This document shows positions 48,200-58,310 of a stretch of DNA of 64,000 bases, piece by piece. This stretch comes from Methylocaldum sp002005105. Its GTDB lineage: Bacteria; Pseudomonadota; Gammaproteobacteria; Methylococcales; Methylococcaceae. Below the pieces are notes generated by a model, which saw only the letters and a program-made list of their open reading frames with translations, did not search any database and was not told where the DNA came from. Made by a program: the position numbers and the translations under genes. The stretch spans positions 992,001-1,056,000 of the forward strand of contig NZ_CP194902.1 in the NCBI RefSeq assembly GCF_051027545.1, read 5' to 3'. The first letter of the stretch is position 1, and every line of letters begins with the position of its first letter.

Positions 48200-49315
48200 A
48201 TGCCATTACAAAAAACTACCGGAGCCGTTCGGCTGTTTTCCCGATTGATGAAATTCGCCGGCTGGCTCCAGACCATCCCGGACAAGCTGACGCCGCCGCC
48301 GTTTCGCCTAATGCAGATCGGCTCGGCTTTCTGGCAATCGCGGGCGCTTTACGTCGCCGCCCGACTCGACATCGCGACGGTGCTGGGAGACCAACAGCTC
48401 ACGGCCGAAAAGATCGCCGCGCAGGTCTCCGCGCAGCCCGATGGCGTCCACCGGCTGCTTCGGATGCTCGCTGCCATCGGTGTTTTCCAGGAAGTGTCGC
48501 CACGTGTGTTCGGTAATAACCGCGTTTCCGCCTATCTGCGGAAGGACCACCCGAAAAGCGTGCGCGCGATGATTCTGATGCACAACTCGGAGGAGATGAG
48601 TCGCCCCTGGTATGAACAATTGGAAAACGGCGTCAAGAGAGGGGAAGTTCCTTTCGGGCTCGCTCATGGGCAGGACCTGTTTGCTTATATGGACAGCCAC
48701 CCCGAATTCGACGCACTGTTCTCGCGGGCGATGGACAGCGTTGAAGCCTTGACCGGAGACAGCTTCGCCCGCGACTTCGATTGGGGACGTTTCGAGCGCG
48801 TGATTGATGTCGGCGGATCGAGGGGCAGTAAGTCCCTTGCCATTCTGAAACGGCATCCGCATCTGAAAGCCGTGGTGGTCGATCGCGCTCAGGTTATCCG
48901 GGATGCCGAACGATATTGGATTGGACGCGAAGCTCCGGAGCTGCTCGCCCGCCTGAGCTTTCAGGCCGGCGATCTACTCGAAGCGGTCCCGACGGCGACG
49001 AGCGACAAGGACATCTACCTGCTCAGCGCCGTACTGCACGGCTTCGACGACGAGACCTGCGCCAAAGCTCTCACCAATCTTGCCGGCGCTTGCGCCGGAA
49101 CGGACGCCCGCATCGCCCTGATGGAGCTGGTCATGGCCGAATTGCGGGCCGACCTTGCCGGCGCTGCTCTCGACATGCAAATGTTCATGGCCACCCGAGG
49201 AAGAGAGAGGACTCTCGATGAATGGCGGAGTCTGTTCGACCGGTGCGGGATGATGCTGGAAGAAGTGGTGAACCTTCGATCGTTTGCGAAGATACTCGTT
49301 CTACAGCCGAGATAA
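48200..49315 (+). CDS. SAM-dependent O-methyltransferase-like protein
   Basis: 371-residue enzyme resembling the O-methyltransferase family that includes acetylserotonin and plant phenolic enzymes. An N-terminal dimerisation winged-helix part (residues ~30-120, with ALYVAARLDIATVLG and DGVHRLLRMLAAIGVF) precedes the SAM-binding motif VIDVGGSRGSKSLAIL (~198). LLSAVLHGFDDETCAKAL follows where the catalytic His would sit. It is cotranscribed with the TetR gene. Substrate is unknown; the family acts on small aromatic compounds. Confidence 0.82.
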   Translation: MPLQKTTGAVRLFSRLMKFAGWLQTIPDKLTPPPFRLMQIGSAFWQSRALYVAARLDIATVLGDQQLTAEKIAAQVSAQPDGVHRLLRMLAAIGVFQEVSPRVFGNNRVSAYLRKDHPKSVRAMILMHNSEEMSRPWYEQLENGVKRGEVPFGLAHGQDLFAYMDSHPEFDALFSRAMDSVEALTGDSFARDFDWGRFERVIDVGGSRGSKSLAILKRHPHLKAVVVDRAQVIRDAERYWIGREAPELLARLSFQAGDLLEAVPTATSDKDIYLLSAVLHGFDDETCAKALTNLAGACAGTDARIALMELVMAELRADLAGAALDMQMFMATRGRERTLDEWRSLFDRCGMMLEEVVNLRSFAKILVLQPR

Positions 49316-49502
49316 CGAGATTTGCCGGTGACCTGAACTCGAATCGCCGGTAAATTCCGCCTTCACATTTTGCCGCCGAGACGCATGAGCATTCCGCACA
49401 AATGCCCAAGTACAATAACCCCGAAAAGACACATAAGAAAACCGTGATCCTAAACCCATCGCAAACGGTCGCTTCAGCCGCACCGCTTCTTGGGGGCAAA
49501 CC

Positions 49503-50174
49503 GTGAACATCCTGAAGAGAATCGTCTTATTCGCACTGGCCTTTTCAGCTCTTCCGGCATATGCGGACTGGAGCGCGGAAGACGAATACGCCTGCAGTGA
49601 TAATGTGGCCGGCAAATTCAAGTATTACGCCCTGGCCCTGTCCTGGTCGCCGGAGTTCTGCCGTTCCCATCCCGGCCTCCGGCACGAGCCGCAGTGCCGG
49701 GAAAACCGTCGATTTATCGTACATGGACTCTGGCCTCAGTGTGAAAACGATGCTCCGCGCGAATGCCGAAACGGCGGACGCCCGGATCGGGTCGATAAAC
49801 GCAGGATTCACGCCTTCATGCCGTCGGACTATCTGATCCGTCACGAATGGAGGGCCCACGGAACCTGCACCGCGCTGTCCCGCAGCGGCTATTTCGAGCT
49901 GACCGAAGCGCTTTACCGAAAACTGAATTTGCCCGGCCTCGCCGAAACCGCCGAAGCGGAGGAGATCGAGCGGCTGTTCATGGAAAAGAATCCAGGGCTC
50001 GATGACGACGAAATCGTGCTGTCCTGCGGCGCGAACGGCCAAAGAAGCAGCGCCAAGACCCTAGACGAAGTCATCGTTTGCTTCGACCGCGACACCCACG
50101 CCTTTACCCGCTGCGAGAGCATCCGCGACACCTGCCGGACCCAGAAAACCGTCACGGTCACCGGAGCGCGTTGA
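49503..50174 (+). CDS. Secreted ribonuclease T2 family protein
   Basis: 223-residue endoribonuclease precursor with a signal peptide (GTG start; cleavage near AYA-DW, residue ~21). Both catalytic segments are intact: CAS I as FIVHGLWPQC (~75) and CAS II as HEWRAHGTC (~118). YYALALSWSPEFC is the usual N-terminal pattern, and at least six Cys can form disulphides. It would degrade RNA in the periplasm or outside the cell. No partner gene is evident. Confidence 0.92.
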   Translation: MNILKRIVLFALAFSALPAYADWSAEDEYACSDNVAGKFKYYALALSWSPEFCRSHPGLRHEPQCRENRRFIVHGLWPQCENDAPRECRNGGRPDRVDKRRIHAFMPSDYLIRHEWRAHGTCTALSRSGYFELTEALYRKLNLPGLAETAEAEEIERLFMEKNPGLDDDEIVLSCGANGQRSSAKTLDEVIVCFDRDTHAFTRCESIRDTCRTQKTVTVTGAR

Positions 50175-50467
50175 ACGCCGAGACGCGCCCTGCGCCTACC
50201 GGAATGGCGACGTAATCGGACCGGCGCCCCGCTCGATGATCTGCCCGATGGCAACCTTGGGAACGGGCTTTCGCCTGCTCTCGCGCCAGTCGAGCTATCC
50301 TTCGGCGAATAATCGAATAGCCGGCAACTAAAGAGATAATCTTGTGTCGGTATACCCGATTTCTCCTTAGAATTACTGTTTGTTTTCGGCCCGGGTGAAC
50401 CCTGTATGCCAACGCGCGGTAATCTCTCCAGTGGGTTCAGGCAAACGAAGCGTCGGAGGACCAAAGC
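50175..50467. other. Spacer at the left edge of the defence island
   Basis: No gene is supported in these 293 bp. The right half is somewhat AT-richer (around 50310-50390) and should hold the promoter of the AlbA_2 gene. No att-like repeat or tRNA was seen at the boundary. Confidence 0.45.
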
Positions 50468-51655
50468 ATGTTAGGTCAAGATGAACTGCTCGCGCTGCTA
50501 TCGGATCTCGAATCCGACCGCATCGAACGAACCCGATCAACGTCGGATACCGACAAATTCGGCCAAGCCATCTGTGCCTTTGCCAACGACCTCCCCGGCC
50601 ATCGCCGTCCCGGCTATCTCCTGATAGGGGTCAATGACGACGGATCTCTTTCAGGACTGACCGTTACCGACGAGTTGCTCAAGAATCTCGGCGCCATCCG
50701 TTCCGATGGAAACGTACTGCCGCAACCGGCAATGAATGTATTCAAGTTCGCATTGCAGGGCGGCGATGTGGCGGTCGTCGAGGTGTTGCCCTCCGACTTG
50801 CCCCCCGTAAGGTACAAGGGGCGGGTCCATATCCGTGTTGGTCCGCGCAAAGGCCTTGCCAACGAGCAGGAAGAACGTTTGTTATCCGAGCGCCGCACAG
50901 CGCTGGCACGCTCCTTCGATGCCCGCCCGTGCCTGGAAGCGAGGCTCAACGACATTGCCTTGGGGCAATTTGACGCCTACCGCCGTGAGACCATCGACCC
51001 TGAAACGGTCTTGGCCAATCACAGGCCCATCGAACATCAATTAGCCGCCCTCCGCTTGTTCGACACCGAACGCCACTGTCCTACCCATGCGGGCATTCTT
51101 TTGTTCGGCAAAAACCCGCGCTTTTACCTTCCGGGCGCTTATGTGCAATATCTAAAACTGCCGGGTACCGATTTGACCGATGTGCCCGAGGATCAGGCCG
51201 AAATCTCCGGTGACTTGCACTCCATTCTGCACGAGCTCGAAAGCCGCGTAAGACTGCTTATCCAAACCAGGCTTCATACGGTAGGCGGTTTCGAGGAAAA
51301 ATTGGTGCCCGATTACCCCGAATGGGCGCTACGGGAGCTTCTGATGAATGCCGTGATGCACCGTAACTATGAGAGCAACACCCCCATCCGCTTCTATTGG
51401 TTCAGCGATCATGTCGAAATCCTGAGTCCGGGCGGGTTGTACGGCGAGGCCACGCCGGAGAATTTCCCTACTCGCAACAGCTACCGCAATCCGATCATCG
51501 CGGAAGCCATGAAATCGCTGGGCTTTGTGAATCGTTTCGGCTACGGCGTTCAGCGCGCGCAGGCGCTGCTCGCGCTGAACGGCAATCCGCCGGCCCAGTT
51601 CGACTTTTTTGACCCGCACACGGTACTGGTCAAGGTGTATCGGAGAGCGACATGA
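50468..51655 (+). CDS. AlbA_2 (Schlafen-like) ATP-binding protein
   Basis: 395-residue protein. The N-terminal AlbA_2 domain (residues ~15-125) opens with ESDRIERTRS and has GYLLIGVNDDGSLSGL and VHIRVGP, the pattern shared with Schlafen proteins and a class of bacterial putative DNA- or RNA-binding regulators. The C-terminal part has a GHKL-type ATP-binding fold (RELLMNAVMHRNYESNTPIRFYWFSDHVEILSPGGLYG, ~285-320). Its stop overlaps the ParA start (ATGA), so the two are translationally coupled. Such proteins occur in defence islands; no activity can be deduced here. Confidence 0.85.
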   Translation: MLGQDELLALLSDLESDRIERTRSTSDTDKFGQAICAFANDLPGHRRPGYLLIGVNDDGSLSGLTVTDELLKNLGAIRSDGNVLPQPAMNVFKFALQGGDVAVVEVLPSDLPPVRYKGRVHIRVGPRKGLANEQEERLLSERRTALARSFDARPCLEARLNDIALGQFDAYRRETIDPETVLANHRPIEHQLAALRLFDTERHCPTHAGILLFGKNPRFYLPGAYVQYLKLPGTDLTDVPEDQAEISGDLHSILHELESRVRLLIQTRLHTVGGFEEKLVPDYPEWALRELLMNAVMHRNYESNTPIRFYWFSDHVEILSPGGLYGEATPENFPTRNSYRNPIIAEAMKSLGFVNRFGYGVQRAQALLALNGNPPAQFDFFDPHTVLVKVYRRAT

Positions 51656-52635
51656 AAACCGTGGCGTTTTTCAACAACAAGGGCGGCGTCGGCAAAACGT
51701 CGTTGGTATATCACCTGGCATGGATGCTGGCCGACCGCGGCGTCAGAACCCTGGCGGTGGATTTCGACCCGCAGGCCAATCTGACGGCCATGTTCCTGGA
51801 CGAAACTCGCCTGGAAGAACTGTGGCCGGACGATGACCACCCGCAGACCGTGTACGGGATCATCCGTCCCATTCTGCGCGGCATCGGCGACATCGCTTCG
51901 CCGCATGTCGAAAAAATCACCCCGAATTTGGGACTCATCGCCGGCGATTTGGGGCTTTCCCGCTTCGAAGACAAACTCTCGGATGCCTGGCCGCGCTGCC
52001 ACAACCGCGACGAGTCGGCTTTCCGCACCATGACGGCTTTCCACCGGCTCATTCTGGAAGGGAGTACCTGGGGAGCGGAAATCGTTCTCGTCGATGTCGG
52101 TCCCAATTTAGGCGCTATCAACCGCTCGGCGCTCATCGCTTCCGATCAGGTGGTACTGCCGCTGGCACCGGATTTATTTTCGCTGCAAGGCCTCAAGAAC
52201 TTGGGACCCACGCTGCGGGAATGGCGCGAGGTTTGGGCGGAGTTGTTGCCGAAAGCGCCGCAAGACGTTCCCATGCCCCGCGGCACGATGCAGCCCGTCG
52301 GTTATGTCGTCATGCAACACAGCATACGCGACAGCCGGCCGGTCAAGGCCTATCAGCGCTGGATGGCACGTATTCCTTCGGTTTATCGTGAAGCGGTACT
52401 GACTGAGTCCTCCGCAAACAGCCCCAGCGTTGCAAATGATCCCTACAATCTTGCCTTGCTCAGGCACTACCGCAGCCTGATGCCCATGGCGATGGACGCC
52501 CGCAAGCCGATGTTTTTCCTGAAATCGGCCGACGGCGCCATTGGCTCCCATCAAGAAGCGGTCTCCGACTGTTACAGAGACTTTCAACGCCTCGCCCGAA
52601 AAATCGCCGACCGGGCTGGCGTCGCCATGCACTAA
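51652..52635 (+). CDS. Orphan ParA-like ATPase
   Basis: 327-residue Walker ATPase with the deviant Walker A KGGVGKTS (residues ~10-17), VDFDPQANLT as Walker A', and ILVDVGPNLG-type Walker B (VLVDVGPNLGAI). No ParB-like gene or parS site is nearby, so it is not the chromosome-segregation ParA. It overlaps the AlbA_2 gene by 4 bp and ends 54 bp before jetA, so it may share a transcript with the Wadjet genes. Role unknown. Confidence 0.85.
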   Translation: MKTVAFFNNKGGVGKTSLVYHLAWMLADRGVRTLAVDFDPQANLTAMFLDETRLEELWPDDDHPQTVYGIIRPILRGIGDIASPHVEKITPNLGLIAGDLGLSRFEDKLSDAWPRCHNRDESAFRTMTAFHRLILEGSTWGAEIVLVDVGPNLGAINRSALIASDQVVLPLAPDLFSLQGLKNLGPTLREWREVWAELLPKAPQDVPMPRGTMQPVGYVVMQHSIRDSRPVKAYQRWMARIPSVYREAVLTESSANSPSVANDPYNLALLRHYRSLMPMAMDARKPMFFLKSADGAIGSHQEAVSDCYRDFQRLARKIADRAGVAMH

Positions 52636-52689
52636 GGAAGGCAATTCCAACGAATCACAACGGGCGATTGAGCGCTTTCACGACCTGCC

Positions 52690-54135
52690 ATGAGTTTGGA
52701 TTTCACCACCCTCGACCTTCTCCGCCAGAACCATCCGGCCTGGCGCTTGCTGCGCTCGGATCACGCGCCGCTGGTGGCGAGTTTTCTTCATCGCGTGTTC
52801 GTCGCGCCCAATGTGCGGGTGATGGCGCAGGCGGATTTGGCCGAGGCGCTGGAGGACGAGTTGTTCGGGCTGCGCGAGCGGCTGGGGGAGGACGCTTTCC
52901 CTAAGCCTGCGCTCGAATACCTGAACGACTGGGCCGGCAACGACAAGGCCTGGCTACGCAAGTTCTATGTTCAGGGCTCGGACGAACCGCATTTCGATCT
53001 GACCCCAGCCACCGAAAAGGCGATAGCCTGGCTGGGCACGCTGACCGAACGGGCTTTCGTCGGGACGGAATCGCGGCTGCTCACGCTGTTCGAACTGCTC
53101 AAGCAGATGAGCGAAGGCTCCGAGACCGACCCCGAGGCGCGCATCGCAGAACTCCACAAGCGCCGCGACGAGATCGACGCCGAGATCGCGCGCATTCTGT
53201 CCGGCGACATCCCCCTGCTGGACGACACGGCGCTCAAGGACCGCTTCCAGCAGTTCATGGCGCTCGCCCGAGAACTCCTCACCGATTTTCGCGAGGTCGA
53301 GCACAATTTCCGCGCACTGGACCGGCGGGTGCGGGAGCGCATCGCGCTGTGGGACGGCGGCAAGGGCGCGCTGCTGGAAGAGATCATGGGCGAGCGCGAC
53401 GCCATCGCCGATTCGGATCAGGGCCGAAGCTTCCGCGCCTTCTGGGATTTCCTCATGTCCAGCCGCCGCCAGGAAGAACTGACGGAACTGCTGGATCGGG
53501 TGCTGAACCTGCCGCCGGTGGCCGAACTCCGGCCGGACGCCCGCACCCGCCGCATTCACTATGACTGGCTGGAAGCGGGCGAGCACACCCAGCGCACGGT
53601 CGCCCAGCTTTCGCAGCAGTTGCGGCGCTTCCTGGACGACAAGGCCTGGCTGGAGAATCGGCGCATCATGGACATCCTCCGCAACATCGAGGCCAAGGCG
53701 CTGGAACTGCGCGACTCGCCGCCCGCGGGCGAGGTCATGAGCGTCGCCGACACCGCCGCGACCATCGAGCTGCCCTTGGAAAGGCCGCTCTACGTCCCGC
53801 CGATCAAGCCGCGCATCGCCGACCTGGCGCTGGAAACAGGCGATACCGAGGTGGACGCCGCCGCGCTGTTCTCCCAGGTGGTCGTCGACAAAACGGCGCT
53901 GTCGCGCCACATCCGCCATGCCTTGCAGGAACGCTCGCAAATCACTCTGCGCGAACTGTGCGAGAAGCGTCCCTTGAAGCAGGGGCTTGCCGAATTGGTC
54001 GCTTACCTGCAACTGGCGGGCGAAACCTTCAAGTCCGTTGTGGATGAAGAGGTCACCGAAATCATCGTGTGGCACTACGGCGACGACGGGCGCATGAAAC
54101 AAGCCCGGCTGCCGCGGGTGATCTTCGTGAGGTAA
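52690..54135 (+). CDS. jetA: Wadjet anti-plasmid system protein JetA (DUF3375)
   Basis: Kleisin-like subunit (DUF3375, MukF-like) of the type I Wadjet complex, a condensin-related machine that recognises and leads to cleavage of small circular DNA. The 481-residue product begins MSLDFTTLDLLRQNHPAWRLL, the usual start of the family, followed by a winged-helix part, a long coiled coil (~140-230) and a C-terminal winged-helix part (SQITLRELCEKRPLKQGLAELVAYL, ~415-440). The stop codon overlaps the start of jetB (TAATG). Codon use is much more GC-rich than in the genes before it. Confidence 0.93.
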   Translation: MSLDFTTLDLLRQNHPAWRLLRSDHAPLVASFLHRVFVAPNVRVMAQADLAEALEDELFGLRERLGEDAFPKPALEYLNDWAGNDKAWLRKFYVQGSDEPHFDLTPATEKAIAWLGTLTERAFVGTESRLLTLFELLKQMSEGSETDPEARIAELHKRRDEIDAEIARILSGDIPLLDDTALKDRFQQFMALARELLTDFREVEHNFRALDRRVRERIALWDGGKGALLEEIMGERDAIADSDQGRSFRAFWDFLMSSRRQEELTELLDRVLNLPPVAELRPDARTRRIHYDWLEAGEHTQRTVAQLSQQLRRFLDDKAWLENRRIMDILRNIEAKALELRDSPPAGEVMSVADTAATIELPLERPLYVPPIKPRIADLALETGDTEVDAAALFSQVVVDKTALSRHIRHALQERSQITLRELCEKRPLKQGLAELVAYLQLAGETFKSVVDEEVTEIIVWHYGDDGRMKQARLPRVIFVR

Positions 54136-54779
54136 TGATGGCGGAACAAGACATCGAAACGCCGAACAACACCGCGCCCGATCTCTCGGCCCTAGTGGTG
54201 CCGCTGCTGAAGGGCGTGATCTACCAGGAAAGCGATCCCGCGCTGTGGAACGCGCTGCTCAATTTCCAGGGCCGCGTGCGCGACTATGTGGCCGTGCTCG
54301 GGCTGGAGCTGATGCTGGACCAAGCCGAAGGCTACGCCTTCCTGCGCTCGCTCGCCGACGACGAGGACGACGCCGCGGCCAGGACGCCGCGCCTGGTTGT
54401 CCGGCGCCCGCTGTCGTTCCCGGTCAGCCTGCTGCTGGCGCTGCTGCGCAAGAAACTGGCCGAATTCGATGCGAGCGGCGGCGACACCCGTCTCGTGCTG
54501 TCGCGTGGCGAGGCGGTCGAGCTGATCCGGGTGTTCCTGCCCGAGGGCAGCAACGAGGCCAGGCTGATCGACCAGGTCGACGCCCACCTCAACAGGATCG
54601 TGGAACTCGGCTTCCTGCGCCGCTTGAAGCCGCCCGCCGGGCAGGAAGCCATGTTCGAGGTGCGGCGCATTCTCAAGGCTTTCATCGACGCACAGTGGCT
54701 GGCGGAATTCGATCAGCGGCTGGATGCCTACAAGGCGCATCTGCTCGAAAACCGACAAGACAACCGAGACAATGACTGA
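54135..54779 (+). CDS. jetB: Wadjet anti-plasmid system protein JetB (DUF4194)
   Basis: KITE-type (MukE-like) subunit of Wadjet. The 214-residue product has the DUF4194 pattern: LSALVVPLLKGVIYQESDPALWNALL at the N terminus, GYAFLRS, RPLSFPVSLLLALLRKKLAEF and LGFLRRL. An ATG at 54135 overlaps the jetA stop; ATG 54138 is equally possible. The 3' end overlaps jetC by 8 bp. Its job, inferred from the family, is to link JetA to the SMC subunit. Confidence 0.92.
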   Translation: MMAEQDIETPNNTAPDLSALVVPLLKGVIYQESDPALWNALLNFQGRVRDYVAVLGLELMLDQAEGYAFLRSLADDEDDAAARTPRLVVRRPLSFPVSLLLALLRKKLAEFDASGGDTRLVLSRGEAVELIRVFLPEGSNEARLIDQVDAHLNRIVELGFLRRLKPPAGQEAMFEVRRILKAFIDAQWLAEFDQRLDAYKAHLLENRQDNRDND

Positions 54780-57700
54780 CATGGAAACGCTGAGCCTCGA
54801 TTTCATCGGCGACGACACGCTCACCGGCTATCGCCTGCACCGCCTGGAAGTGTTCAACTGGGGCACCTTCGACGGCCGGATCTGGACGCTGCATCTCGAC
54901 GGCAAGAACGCTTTGCTCACCGGCGACATCGGTTCCGGCAAATCCACCCTGGTCGACGCCGTGACCACGCTGCTGGTGCCGGCCCACCGCATCGCCTACA
55001 ACAAGGCGGCCGGAGCCGACACCAGGGAGCGCACCCTGCGCTCCTACGTGCTGGGCCATTACAAATCCGAGCGCAGCGACGCCACCGGCTCGGCCAAGCC
55101 GGTCGCCCTGCGCGACCACAACAGCTACTCGGTGATTCTCGGCGTGTTCCACAACGCCGGCTACGATCAGACCGTGACCCTGGCCCAAGTGTTCTGGATG
55201 AAAGAGCCGCAAGGCCAGCCGGCGCGCTTTTTCGTCGGCGCCGAGCGCGCGCTGTCCATCACCGCGGATTTCGCCCATTTCGGCTCGGACATCGGCGCCC
55301 TGCGCAAACGGCTGCGCAACTCGGGCGTCGAAATCTTCGACAGCTTCCCGCCTTACGGCGCCTGGTTCCGCCGCCGCTTCGGCATCGACAACGAACAGGC
55401 GCTGGAACTGTTTCACCAGACGGTGTCGATGAAATCGGTGGGCAACCTGACCGACTTCGTGCGCAGCCACATGCTGGAGCCTTTCGACGTCGCCCCCCGC
55501 GTCGCCGCCCTGATCGCTCACTTCGACGACCTCAACCGCGCCCACGAGGCGGTGCTCAAGGCCAAGCGCCAGGTGGAATTGCTCACGCCTCTGGTGGCCG
55601 ACTGCGACCGGCATACGGAAGTCAGCGCCCGCTGCGAGGAACTGCGGGCCTGCCGCGAGGCGCTCAAACCTTATTTTGCGCGCCTGAAACTCGGCCTGCT
55701 GGAAAAGCGCATCGCGACACTCGACGACGACCTGGCGCGACTCAATACGCTGGTGGCGCGGCTGGAAGAACGAAAGCAAGGACAGCAGGCCGAAGAGAGG
55801 GAACTTCGGCGCAGCATCGCCGAGAACGGCGGCGACCGCATCGAGCGGATCGGCGAGGAAATCCGCCAGAAAGACGAAGAACAGGCGCGTCGGCGCAAGA
55901 AAGCCGAAGACTATGCCGAACTGGTGCGGTCCCTGGATCTCGTTCCGCCCGAGGACGACGACGCCTTTCTCGCCCGGCGGCGCGAATTCGCCCTCCTGCA
56001 AGACAAGGCCGACGCCCGCGAAGCGGAGCTGCAGAACGAGCAAAACGAAGTGCGCTTCGCTTTCGCCCAGGGCCGCGAGGAACACAAGGCGCTGACGGCC
56101 GAGATCGAGAGCCTGAAAGCCCGCCGCAGCAATATCGACGCCCAGCAGATCGCCATGCGCGCCGCCTTGTGCCGTGCGCTGAACCTGTCCGAGGACGACA
56201 TGCCGTTCGCCGGCGAGCTGATCCAGGTGCGCGAGGACGAGTGGGAAGGCGCGGCGGAACGCCTGCTGCGCAACTTCGGCCTGTCCATGCTGGTGCCGGA
56301 CGTCCATTACGCCCGGGTCGCGGAGTGGGTGGACCGCACCCACCTCAAGGGGCGGCTGGTCTATTTCCGGGTGCGGGAAGGCCAGCGCGGCGAGCTCCCC
56401 AGCCTCAACCGCGGCTCGCTGGCGCACAAGCTCGCCGTCAAGCCCGATTCGGCCTTTTACGACTGGCTGGAACGCGAACTCGCCCATCGCTTCGATTACG
56501 CCTGCTGCGCAACGCAGGAGCAGTTCCGGCGCGAACCCAAGGCCATCACCCGCGCCGGCCAGATCAAGGCGCCCGGCGAGCGCCACGAAAAGGACGACCG
56601 GCACCGCCTGGACGACCGCAGCCGCTACGTGCTCGGCTGGTCCAACGCCGCCAAGATCGCGACTCTCGAATCCAGGGCACGGCAGCTCGAGACCCGGCTG
56701 GGCGAGCTGGGCAGCCGCCTCGCCGCCCTCGACACCGAACAAAAGGCGATCAGAGCCCGCCTGGCGACGCTGTCGAAGCTCGACGTCTACCGCGACTTCC
56801 GCGAACTCGACTGGCACCCCCTGGCCAGCGAAGTGGCGAGGTTACAGGAAGAAAAACGCCGGCTCGAAGCCGCCTCGGACGTGCTCAAGCAACTCGGTGA
56901 ACGCTTGAATGCCCTGGTGCTCGCCCTGGAAGAAACCGAACGCCGGCTCGTCGACCGCAGGGACGATCGATCGAGGGCAGTACAGAGGAGGAACGATGCC
57001 GACGCCTTGCGCGTGCAAACCCAGGCCGTGCTCGACGACCCGGCCAATGCCGTCCACGCGGCCCGCTTCGCCTCGCTGGACGCAATGCGGGCGGAAGCCT
57101 TGGGCGAACATCGCCTCGAAGTCGAAAACTGCGACCCGCGCGAACAGGACACGCGCAAGTGGCTGCAGGGCCGCATCGAAGCGGAGGACGCCAAGCTCGG
57201 CCGTCTGCGTGACAAGATCATCAAAGCCATGGCCGAATACAAGGAAGCCTACCGGCTGGAAACCCAGGACGTCGACGTCAGCGTCGAGGCGGCCCACGAA
57301 TACCGCGAGATGCTGGCGAAACTGGAAGCCGACGACCTGCCCCGTTTCGAGGCGCGCTTCAAGGAACTGCTCAACGAAAACACCATCCGCGAGGTCGCCA
57401 ATTTCCAGTCGCAACTGAACCGCGAGCGGGAGACCATCAAGGAGCGGATCGCCCAGATCAACGCCTCGCTGAATCAGATCGACTACAACCCCGGCCGCTA
57501 CATCGTGCTGGAAGCGCAGCTGTCCCCGGACAACGACCTGCGCGACTTCCAGGCCGCCTTGCGCAAATGCACCGAAGGCGCGCTGACGGGTTCGGACGAC
57601 GCCCAATACTCGGAAGAGAAATTCCTCCAGGTGAAGGAAATCATCGAGCGTTTCCGCGGGCGCGAAGGACAGGCCGACATGGACCGGCGCTGGACGGCGC

Positions 57701-58140
57701 GGGTCACGGACGTCCGCAACTGGTTCACCTTCGCCGCCTCGGAACGCTGGCGTGCCGACGGAACGGAGCACGAGCACTACTCCGACTCGGGCGGCAAATC
57801 GGGCGGGCAGAAGGAAAAACTGGCCTACACCATCCTGGCGGCCAGCCTAGCCTACCAGTTCGGCCTGGAATGGGGCGCGGTGCGTTCCCGCTCCTTCCGC
57901 TTCGTGGTCATCGACGAAGCCTTCGGCCGCGGCTCCGACGAATCGGCCCAGTACGGATTGAAGCTGTTTCAGCAGCTCAATCTGCAACTCCTGATCGTCA
58001 CTCCGCTCCAGAAGATCCACATCATCGAACCCTTCGTCGCCAGCGTCGGCTTCGTCCACAACGAAGAAGGCCGCGCCTCCAAGCTGCGCAATCTCTCCAT
58101 CGAGGATTACCGCGCGGAAAAGGCGAGGGCCAGGGCGTGA
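54772..58140 (+). CDS. jetC: Wadjet SMC-like ATPase JetC
   Basis: MukB/SMC-like motor of the Wadjet system, 1122 residues. The head is split: Walker A GDIGSGKSTLVDA near residue 52-65 (Lys 57), and at the C terminus the ABC signature SGGKSGGQKEKLAYTIL (~1003-1020) and Walker B FRFVVIDEAFGRGSDES (~1043-1060). In between are two long coiled coils (~290-480 and ~620-900) around a hinge-like globular part. Loop extrusion along DNA to test circle size is known for the family. ATG 54772 is chosen; ATG 54781 is also in frame. Confidence 0.94.
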   Translation: MTDMETLSLDFIGDDTLTGYRLHRLEVFNWGTFDGRIWTLHLDGKNALLTGDIGSGKSTLVDAVTTLLVPAHRIAYNKAAGADTRERTLRSYVLGHYKSERSDATGSAKPVALRDHNSYSVILGVFHNAGYDQTVTLAQVFWMKEPQGQPARFFVGAERALSITADFAHFGSDIGALRKRLRNSGVEIFDSFPPYGAWFRRRFGIDNEQALELFHQTVSMKSVGNLTDFVRSHMLEPFDVAPRVAALIAHFDDLNRAHEAVLKAKRQVELLTPLVADCDRHTEVSARCEELRACREALKPYFARLKLGLLEKRIATLDDDLARLNTLVARLEERKQGQQAEERELRRSIAENGGDRIERIGEEIRQKDEEQARRRKKAEDYAELVRSLDLVPPEDDDAFLARRREFALLQDKADAREAELQNEQNEVRFAFAQGREEHKALTAEIESLKARRSNIDAQQIAMRAALCRALNLSEDDMPFAGELIQVREDEWEGAAERLLRNFGLSMLVPDVHYARVAEWVDRTHLKGRLVYFRVREGQRGELPSLNRGSLAHKLAVKPDSAFYDWLERELAHRFDYACCATQEQFRREPKAITRAGQIKAPGERHEKDDRHRLDDRSRYVLGWSNAAKIATLESRARQLETRLGELGSRLAALDTEQKAIRARLATLSKLDVYRDFRELDWHPLASEVARLQEEKRRLEAASDVLKQLGERLNALVLALEETERRLVDRRDDRSRAVQRRNDADALRVQTQAVLDDPANAVHAARFASLDAMRAEALGEHRLEVENCDPREQDTRKWLQGRIEAEDAKLGRLRDKIIKAMAEYKEAYRLETQDVDVSVEAAHEYREMLAKLEADDLPRFEARFKELLNENTIREVANFQSQLNRERETIKERIAQINASLNQIDYNPGRYIVLEAQLSPDNDLRDFQAALRKCTEGALTGSDDAQYSEEKFLQVKEIIERFRGREGQADMDRRWTARVTDVRNWFTFAASERWRADGTEHEHYSDSGGKSGGQKEKLAYTILAASLAYQFGLEWGAVRSRSFRFVVIDEAFGRGSDESAQYGLKLFQQLNLQLLIVTPLQKIHIIEPFVASVGFVHNEEGRASKLRNLSIEDYRAEKARARA

Positions 58141-58212
58141 CATCTTTTCATCCACTTACGGAATCTCTTAAAAAGCCCTCTTCCTGTGGGAGCATAAATA
58201 TCTACGCAGATC

Positions 58213-58310
58213 GTCACCCCGGCATGGATTGCCGGGGTCCAGAAGCCAAGGACGGCAAAGGCCGGTCACGTCCATGTGTCCTGGATACCGGCAATCCCTG
58301 CCGGTATGAC
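58213..58310. repeat. Double-hairpin element between jetC and jetD
   Basis: Two 30-bp ends (58213-58242 and 58281-58310) are inverted copies differing at five positions. Each end also folds alone: CCCCGGCA/TGCCGGGG on the left and TACCGGCA/TGCCGGTA on the right. The changes are paired, so both stems stay intact. The element separates jetC from jetD by 194 bp in an otherwise overlapping operon. Confidence 0.8.

Noticed and set aside
51652..52635. The ParA-like ATPase as partner of the parS sites
   Set aside because: It has no ParB gene beside it and lies 30 kb from the parS sites in a defence island; chromosomal parAB normally sits near the origin.
52954..54102. A 382-codon minus-strand open frame opposite jetA
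   Set aside because: Same cause as in jetC; jetA on the plus strand is a clear DUF3375 protein.
54682..56817. A 711-codon open frame on the minus strand opposite jetB and jetC
   Set aside because: It is a shadow of the very GC-rich jetC codons (high GC at the third position leaves the antisense frame open). It has no family features, while jetC has complete SMC motifs.
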